64,000 nucleotides of DNA from contig CM034401.1 of assembly GCA_019925095.2 (NCBI GenBank), forward strand, positions 14,482,338 to 14,546,337. The letters run 5' to 3'. This DNA is from Dendrolimus kikuchii. Taxonomy: Eukaryota > Arthropoda > Insecta > Lepidoptera > Lasiocampidae. Below are positions 56,433-64,000 of this stretch, one piece after another. A model generated the notes under the pieces. It saw only the letters and a program-made list of their open reading frames with translations, was not told the origin of the DNA and did no database searches. The position numbers and the translations under genes were made by a program. Each line of letters opens with the position of its first letter. The stretch's first letter is position 1.

Positions 56433-58974
56433 TTCATGGAATGATGAAATGAATGGAATGGCCAAAAGAATGTGCAAGCTAACACTAGAAGCCCGATCTG
56501 CCATACACTAGCTTGAAACTTCGCCAATACGTTTATCTACTTGAGATGAAAGCGGTAGTTCGTGTCACATTTTTGATATTTTTAACTTTTACCATGGTTT
56601 TGCCAGACATTTTGATGTGCAGTTTTATTTTCGAAAGCATAAATCTGGTTGAAACTGGGGAAGAGTTTAAGATCTTATTGATTTTAAATACAAATTGTGT
56701 GTTTATGTTGTAAACCTCAACTAATATTGGAATGTAATTTATTCAGTAGACAGAAGACTTCCGTTTTTTACCTTTAGTCAAATACCTACAAACAGTATTT
56801 CAGTAAGTGACGTAAAGAATTTTAAACTTAGATTGATGATCTTTTTTCCAATTCATAAAATCAGTTAGAAAATTTTTACACTTTGATATTAGTGTAGATA
56901 AGTCTTGAAAATATTATTAATAAATGACAATATTAATGCAATGATTTTATATTCAATGTTTTACTTTCTCTGTAATTTATATTCCTGGCAATCTAAGCCT
57001 GGATCTAAGCTTGGATTTTTACAGGTACAATCAGATAAGCAAACGTTGAGTGATGCTTAATCAAAGGTATATATGTCTGTGGTCATTCTTTTATACTTAA
57101 AGGTTAATGTACTATGTTTTCTTTACCCTACGTATTTTCATCTAATACTGTCTTTCAAGGGTTACTGTGAAAAGATATTTTCAAACAGATGTTAAAGATT
57201 AACTTCGAATTGAATTGTATTGTCTTTTGTTGTAAAGTTGTGTGTTAGTACACTACTACAGTACTACACTACAGTACTTGTGTAAGTTTACTTTGTTAAA
57301 GTTTTTCATTCTTGGTTTTTGGATTATAAAATTTATTACAACTGTAGTTTTGCAATATTTTCTCAAGGGAATGTTATTCCCGACTTAATAGGTAAAACTT
57401 AACTAAAAATTTATTAGTATGCTTTATCAATAATAATAGCTTTTCAAATTTTCGTCTGCCAATCTGTCTGAATTTTTATCTTGTTTTATTCCAAAGCGGC
57501 TCAATAGATTTAAATTTGAATTTTAGGCATCAAAAAAGGATTTTTATTTATTATATATATATATGTTTCATTTGGATATCTTACAGGATTCAGTACATAT
57601 AAAATATAAGTCACGCGAGAATGAAGTGGCAGCCAGACCTAGTTTACAAATAAAAATCAACCATTTCGCACAACTGCGTTTAGTTTTCATTAAATTAAAA
57701 TATTGTTTGATAGCTAAACTTTTTGAAGTACAAGTCACCAAGCTCTAACCGAACAGTAAGACTTATTGGCAATTTGAAACTAATTTATTATCAATTTCGA
57801 AATACTTTTTTTTATCACGGTAGCAGTGGCGTGGACTTCATACAACTCGATCCCCCATAGCCTACCTTTAAGAATCTAGCAACAAAAAGGTCCAAAGTGG
57901 TTGATGAATTTATTGCCGCTTGCATTCTTTTTGTGCATATATTATTACTGTATTACTATCTCTTATGCTCGGCGGCTTTCCACATGTAGTGGATGAAATA
58001 GCAACTCATAACCCGACCGGGCACAGGTTTTTGTTTCTAAATATGCGGTATGATTGAAAAATTAAAAATGCAAAGTGTAATAAGAAAATACATCGCGAGT
58101 TAGACGTTTTTTCAACAGCGGTGTAGTCGGCGCTTGCATCATACGGTATGTTTTTCAATAGATTTTCATGGACCGAGAACTATGGGATTGTGCATAAAGT
58201 AACCAACCTATTAAACCAGCGTTAGGTATTCTTCTAGCTTTCAAAGGCCAGGTTGTGGGTTCATTTGCGCTATGTACAATAATCCGAACGGGTGGAGGTT
58301 AGCAAAACCTAGCCCCTCCTTGACCGGATAATTTAAGTCTCTTCGCTAATAATAAAAATTCCACTGGGTTATATTTGAAATCTAGCAACCCCTTTGTGGC
58401 GTATAAGCTGAGCTAAGCGTAATTACACCGTCGAACTGAGTTGAAATCCACTTTTAATCTATTAATGCCGTTGTGGACATCCGCCGGATTTAAGCTGACG
58501 TTAACTTTATAAGGAAATTAATTGGCTTCCATCAAACTACCCGCACGTATCTCGTGTTGTTTGTACTTTGTAATGTTAGTATGAGTGTTTCTGCTAAAGC
58601 TTACAAAGTACTGTCTGATACCCGCTACTTCGTCGCCTAGTACATAGAATAGGAAGATAAGTTGAAACAACGTTCTTAAACAGAACTATGATATTTGTCA
58701 CCAAGCGCGTAAATATAAATTTTTACAGCCCTATATTGAGGAATTGGTGATTGCCATTAATTAATCATTTCATCAGTGAAACTTGATTTGAATAAAAAAT
58801 ACACTTGAATTACATAAAACCTAGGATGTTTTATATACATATATATGTGAATATTCCAAGAGCGCCTTCATGGCCAAATCCTAAACTATACGTAATAGCG
58901 AAAAACACTCAAAGGAGTTTCGGAGCCGATTTTGACGAAAATTAAAGTGACATCATCATTAAATTTTAGAAAAC
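56433..58974. other. No gene recognised
   Basis: AT-rich. 58215-58330 carries GGTTGTGGGTTCATTTGCGC, possibly a worn SINE B box. 58430-58560 is less AT-rich and unrecognised. Confidence 0.35.
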
Positions 58975-59590
58975 TAACTAACTGTACCCGGCATACGCTG
59001 TCCTGCCTTTAAAAAATAAATATCTAGAACCCGATTGCAGCACCGGTTTCGTTCTCATCTCTGCTCCATGCTGTTTACGGGGTGAGAGGTGACACCAGTA
59101 GACACCTGGCGGGAATAACTGATCGAGTGCTAACTGATCAATTATCGACTGTCGAGAGTAGAAAATTATTACATACATACATACATAACTTCACGCCAGT
59201 TCCCTTGCGGGGTAGGCACGAACAACAGAGCGCCATTTAGGCCCATTCTTACACACCTCACTTGCTTCTTTGACATTCATAACATAGAAAATTATTAAAG
59301 TACTAATTTTGCTACTGAAAAATAGGGGTTGGTGGCAGAAAAGTGAAAATTTAGGGTTGTATGTATTTTTTAATGCGGAATCATAAAAAAATTAAAATAA
59401 GTAAATTATGTCAAAAAGATATTTAGGGGTAGATCACCCTTATCATTTAGGGGTATGAAAAATAGACGTTGGCCGATTCTCAGACCTACCCGATATGCAC
59501 ACAAAATTTCATACAAATTGGTTAAGCCGTTTCGGAGGAGTTTGGTAACTAACAACGCGACACGAGAATTTTATATATTAGAGATTGCCT
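58975..59590 (-). mobile_element. Helitron-like element, long form, reversed, split by an RTE-like tail
   Basis: The right part (59297-59590) is the reverse of the 38.58-kb element: GTTGGCCGATTCTCAGACCT, AAGCCGTTTCGGAGGAGT, ACGAGAATTTTATATATTAG. The left part (58975-59158) carries the 3' module with CTGTCCTGCCTTTAAAAAAT. The CTAG terminus has decayed (AACTAACTAACTGTACCC). Confidence 0.7.
59171..59284 (-). mobile_element. RTE-like LINE tail, nested, 12-bp target duplication
   Basis: 114 bp: (ACAT)n, AACTTCACGCCAGTTCCCTT, to TTCTTTGACATTCATAACA. TAGAAAATTATT lies on both sides (59159-59170, 59285-59296). It interrupts the Helitron-like element, so it is younger. Confidence 0.85.
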
Positions 59591-59707
59591 TTGTCAAAAA
59601 TCGAATCGGTTAATATATTTTCATGCTAAAATACTAATTTTGTATGTATAAAGTTGATATTAATATCAACTTACTATATACTCAATTAGTATTATAGTAT
59701 TAAAATA

Positions 59708-60168
59708 TGATAGAGAGATAGATACATAACACTTTGTGTAATGGTGTACATTTTTTATTTTTTTATTAACAACTACGGACTCTAGTTCCGTACCCTTTTT
59801 TACAATTAAATTTAAGAAGTTAGGAAGTTAAACACGCTTATTTATTACTTTGTTATTGTGTGTGACATTTAATGAATGCATGTTTGTGTTGTGTTGTACC
59901 TTAAGAATGACTTATTATATTAATTTATTCTAATTTTAATACTAAACTTATACTAATGTAGAGTGTATCTGTTAGATGCTGGTGTTGTGAGGAAGTGCAC
60001 GTGCAGTGTGTGCCTTATGTCTATATCTATATATATAGATAATATAATGGTGTACATTACACCATTAAACAAAAAACTTACGAACTAGCTATTCTAATTG
60101 TGTACAATGGGCGGTCTTATAGCTAAAAAGCGATTTCTTCCGGACAACCCGTGGCAAGAATATTGCTG
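59708..60168 (-). repeat. LINE-type 3' region
   Basis: GATAGAGAGATAGATACATA ACACTTTG at the left and GGGCGGTCTTATAGC then GCGATTTCTTCCGGACAACC at the right match the 45.3-kb element. A hairpin AATGGTGTACATTACACCATT lies at 60047-60067. Confidence 0.45.
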
Positions 60169-61934
60169 ATTAGGAGTGGCGATGGTGGTATACATAGTTA
60201 TTGTACGATTATTTACATTTTAATAATAAATATATAACTATACTATATATACAAATATACATATAAGTTATATATAATTTAAGTATAATATGTTGCAGAA
60301 TTCTAAAATAACTACATAAATCATAAGAAATTCTCAAACTATGTATATTTAACACAAAACGTTCATAGAACAGAGCGATTCGTAACAAGCGTCTCAACTA
60401 GTTAAAGTCTAGACAAAAGCGAATTGTAAGGTTTGCTGGCAATTGCACCGCGGAGAGGCGGTCACAAGTTCCTCGCTCTATTTAAATATTTCCTTGCAAT
60501 TAATTTAATTTAGTTAACAAAGGAGAACGTTCCAGAATGTTCTTATTCACAATTAGTAAGACATTGCTGCAATAGCAACCAGTGCATCGCTACTTGAAGG
60601 AAAGTATTTTGAATGAATTAACCATTTTGTTTTGGTTGCAGGATTTTGTATTCGAGAAATCCCTTTTACCATCTCTTTTGGATCAAATATTATTTAAATG
60701 ATTGAAAAGTACATATTTTGAAGCTTATAATAAAATGATTTACTAAGTAATTCTTCAAGTAACCATAACGATATCGGGCACCCATGTCCTGAGCATAAAT
60801 AATGAATTAAGTTTGTTTACAGAGCATTCCCTGCTGGGAACTGACACTGACATTTTCGTGTTCCAGTAAACTAGGAGGACTAACGCTTAGATCATCAGAT
60901 TACAGCACCATAGATTATCAATACATTTTCTCCCAAAGTAGGTAGTTGCCCTTTGACATAGAGTTTGTTTATTATTTAATGTTGAACTGTGATTTTCAAG
61001 TCATGGTGCCGCCATCTCTTGTTCGGGCCACAATACGCATTCTTGATGCATACATATTCCTTCCCTTCTTGTGTAGTGGTATGTATGTATATCTATCTCT
61101 GCCCCCCTTGGTGCATGTGGGATATCGCCATTTTGTTGTCGGATTCGTTTGTGGTGTTAAAAAGACACATGTAAGAAATAATAGGATTTTTGGCAAGTGT
61201 AGTGAATTGTTGAAACAATCTAAATGACGGCTGCCCTGAAAAGTGATTGTTATTGTTTGAATGATTGGTTGCGGAGGTTTCAATTTCCGTGCATGTGTGG
61301 TGATGCCTGCGTCTGAGAAGCCAAGGTAGGTCTATTTAATTAATGTATTTATTTTTGTTTCTAGGCAAGCATTTACACAAGAACTAAAGACAACAAAATT
61401 ATACTATTATCTTCAGCAGCTTCGTGCGTACCGAAAAACCGGGGTTTTGTTTTTCACTTGCGAATTCCGCGCACACAGAGTTGTTAAACAGGAATCTTAA
61501 CACTCGTATATTTATTTACATATTGGCAAGGCACCTGGTCTTGCAAGTGTTTTAAGTAACAGAGACCACTTTCCCTCGCCTTCCTTGTTTCATTATATTA
61601 TCTATCTTGGTAATAAAAACGTTCTATCTACCTGCTCAATCCGCTTTATCGTACTATTGTATTTCCTAACTTTATGGACGTTAAAACATTGAAGTTCAGA
61701 AACACAGCGCACACGAGCAATATTCACCTCAGGCGATTTACCGGCATGAGTACCGCCGTAGGCGTTGAGAGATATCAGAAATTTACAGCAGAGTAAACCG
61801 TAAATATAAAGACCCACGGCCAACCACTGACCTCACAAATTAACCATCTATTTAACTTACAACTGGATTGTTGCAAGAGTTTTCGTTATAATCTAGCGTT
61901 GACGGAACAAACTATTTGAAAAATCCTATATTAT
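60169..61934. other. No gene recognised
   Basis: 60380-60480 and 61000-61150 are less AT-rich. The second has a frame on each strand but no motif. No exon supported. Confidence 0.35.
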
Positions 61935-62365
61935 ATACTAGCTTATTCCCGCGGCTTCACTCGCATTGAAGTAAGTTTGTAGACCGAGTACAGAACCAGC
62001 CGATAAAAATCCCATTAAGGCTCCTATTGCCGCAAAGGGTTGCAAATAGGGTGCAAAGGAAACAACTTTTCGTTGGTATTAACTGGTCAATAATTTTCTA
62101 AAAAAAAGAAAAATAACAGCAAATCACGTCCAACTTATTGACATGTAACCATTTTACTCCTTCAATTTTTATCAAAAGAGGACGAAAGAAATATTTGCAT
62201 CTTTACAAAAAAGACATAAATATATTTTTTATACTACTTTATTTTATTTACAATAAAATAATAATGCATCTGAAAAGCGATCGCGTTTATGGAATCCCTC
62301 TTTCGCCCGAAAAATCTTTTAGGACGTTAGCGTTGCTACAAGCCTTAAAAATGTTAAACTTAATT
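61935..62365. repeat. Long interspersed repeat, copy 2, uninterrupted; Helitron-like edge
   Basis: It begins TATACTAGCTTATTCCCGCG GC, a reversed CTAG end. From 62020 it matches the 54-kb repeat (ATTGCCGCAAAGGG, GCATCTGAAAAGCGATCGC, CGTTGCTACAAGCCTTAAAA). The CTAG edge suggests the whole repeat is Helitron-like. Confidence 0.6.
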
Positions 62366-63944
62366 TCTAGTTCCAAATACCCGTATCGCCATCTATCAAA
62401 AGTGTAACGTGTAAAGTAACACATTAAAATTACATTGTCACTGTCGTTGTCATGCCAATGCATTTATTGGTAGTGAATTGCAACAGTGTGGCCAATAAAA
62501 GCCCTATCTTTTCGGCTATATTCGTTTATCCCTCGGGAAAAGTGCGTTTTTTTTTATTTAATGTACCCTATGTCGTTATACCTTTAACAACGTAGGTATA
62601 TGCAAAATTTCATGACGATCTGTGGCGTAGTTAAGAGCCTACATACTCGTAAATGGAGTTCGTTGTCTCGCTCACGCAATACCACATTTTATATAAATTC
62701 ATAGAATTTACATGCGTCAAAACCCTATTACACAAAATATACCAAAAAAATTACGAACTATTCACAAAAAAATCGTTGTGTTTATGACACATATCTATAT
62801 GTATATATAAAAAAAATTCTTGTGATTTTTTTTTATTATGTATGAAGTCCGGTCTGAATCAAAATTATTTTATTGTGAAACATTCGCATTTTTTTGTTAA
62901 CTTTTATGTAATACGCATTTGTCGTTAGTAAATTTATAGAATTTATATCTTCAAAAATATGATGATGCGTGAGCGAAATAGCGGAGTCTGTATAGCTAGA
63001 TCCTTAAAACGTATAAATGTCCAACTCACATTCGCATTTACAATATTGGTTAGCATAATGCCTTCTTTTTCAAGTAAATCCTTTAAAAAAACTTTGTAGT
63101 CTTTATAAGTTTAATATAATAAAACGAACACTTAAATATTAATGTAATTTTAATATAGCGGACACATACAGATTGTAAAGCTCTGAACACAGAGAAAATG
63201 TTTACGTATAGGTTCTGACTATCAGGCCTTTTGAACAAACCTTTTGTATGTTCAATTTGAATTTTAGTTGTTAAATCCAACCTTAGCGAAATTTAAGGTG
63301 GCTCAAGCGAACAACAGAATTCTTGTGGTCCACTGAAAAATCCAGCACAGAAAAATAGCCCATGTTTTATAATAAAATTTTATCTTTCTTCCAATATTAT
63401 TTTGATAAGTTTAAATATTTTACACTATCCAAATTTAAAAGGTCAATACCGCTGAGTACATAGAACGTTATATACCATATTCATGCTTCGATAACTTATC
63501 CAACTGCTCATCCGAGTTGAACCAAGTTAATAGTATCAATAAATTATTCAATGCTCAACATAGTAACATTAGAAAGAAAAATAAAAGCGCAATAACTTTC
63601 ATTCTCTTGCACCAGTAATGAGTGTGAAGAGAACACGAACAATTGGACCCCTTTTAATACGAATTTTATTGTCCCCCATAAATGCCACGGTGCTTATTAT
63701 TTTCCCGTCGTAAAACAACAAAATAATATTGTAACAATAATCTGGGACGCCCTCTAATCTCGAAGAGACGGAATCCCTACGTCATAGCATTTCAGGGTTC
63801 TGTGAAATATTGTGAAGTCTATAATTTCTTAATACCTGAACTAAATTAAATTTGTTTAGTTGTAATAATAGTTAATAATTATATTATGTACGTACTGACT
63901 TACAGGCCTGGTAGCAAAGCCGTAATCTCAAAAAAATATACAAT
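62366..63944. other. No gene recognised
   Basis: AT-rich DNA. Nothing supported. Confidence 0.35.
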
Positions 63945-64000
63945 GGTTAAAGCACTCGCGTCGCACGCTCATAACTTAAACGAGGCGGACTTGAATCTTG
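63945..64000 (+). repeat. Possible tRNA-like SINE head, cut by the window end
   Basis: AATGGTTAAAGCACTCGCGT has A-box character and GGACTTGAATCTTG a B-box-like end. The body lies outside the window. Confidence 0.35.

Overview
The window looks like nuclear DNA of a moth or butterfly. It is AT-rich and full of microsatellites, and it carries a combination typical of Lepidoptera: a Dong/R4-like LINE in a TAA microsatellite, many Helitron-like elements ending in CTAG, tRNA-derived SINEs, and short 5'-truncated LINE tails. I found no host protein-coding gene and no standalone tRNA or rRNA. The window reads as intergenic or long-intron DNA built almost entirely of transposable-element layers, separated by unique AT-rich DNA.

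Layout. 0-7 kb: a frameshifted jockey-like LINE fragment (2.4-3.1 kb), a tRNA-derived SINE (4.8 kb), a 71-bp hairpin (5.24 kb). 7.3-11.4 kb: the best-preserved element, a Dong/R4-type LINE whose reading frame holds a Myb-like N-terminus, reverse transcriptase (YMDD), a CCHC finger and a restriction-like endonuclease. Its 5' end has an in-frame stop and no ATG before residue 57. 12.4-31 kb: two solo LTRs of one family in opposite orientation (12.4 and 30.7 kb, each with a 4-bp target duplication), a third, unrelated solo LTR (25.9 kb) whose U3 carries heat-shock-element clusters above a TATA box, eight-odd copies of a ~300-bp retroposon ('family A'), Helitron-like elements and simple-sequence arrays. 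22.2-23.8 kb and 36-38 kb are repeat-poor and look like candidate conserved noncoding DNA.

38-46 kb: a Helitron-like element interrupted by a 4.2-kb Penelope-like element (PLE) insertion. The PLE is a head-to-head dyad with ~1.5-kb near-identical inverted arms around a 1.1-kb spacer, flanked by a 12-bp target duplication. A third PLE fragment lies at 45.7 kb. The PLE ends carry hammerhead-like hairpins. 46-64 kb: a foldback element, more RTE-like LINE tails with 9-12-bp target duplications, several Helitron-like elements, a jockey/CR1-like RT pseudogene (51-52 kb), twin palindromic MITEs (53.5/53.9 kb) and a repeat pair at 54.0 and 62.0 kb.

The elements interact. Family A and the tRNA-derived SINE each share their 3' end with a LINE tail also present here, which suggests they borrow LINE enzymes. 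Several insertions are nested, giving a relative age order: Helitron before PLE, Helitron before family A, Helitron before RTE-like tail. All family names come from motif recognition by eye; no database search was run.
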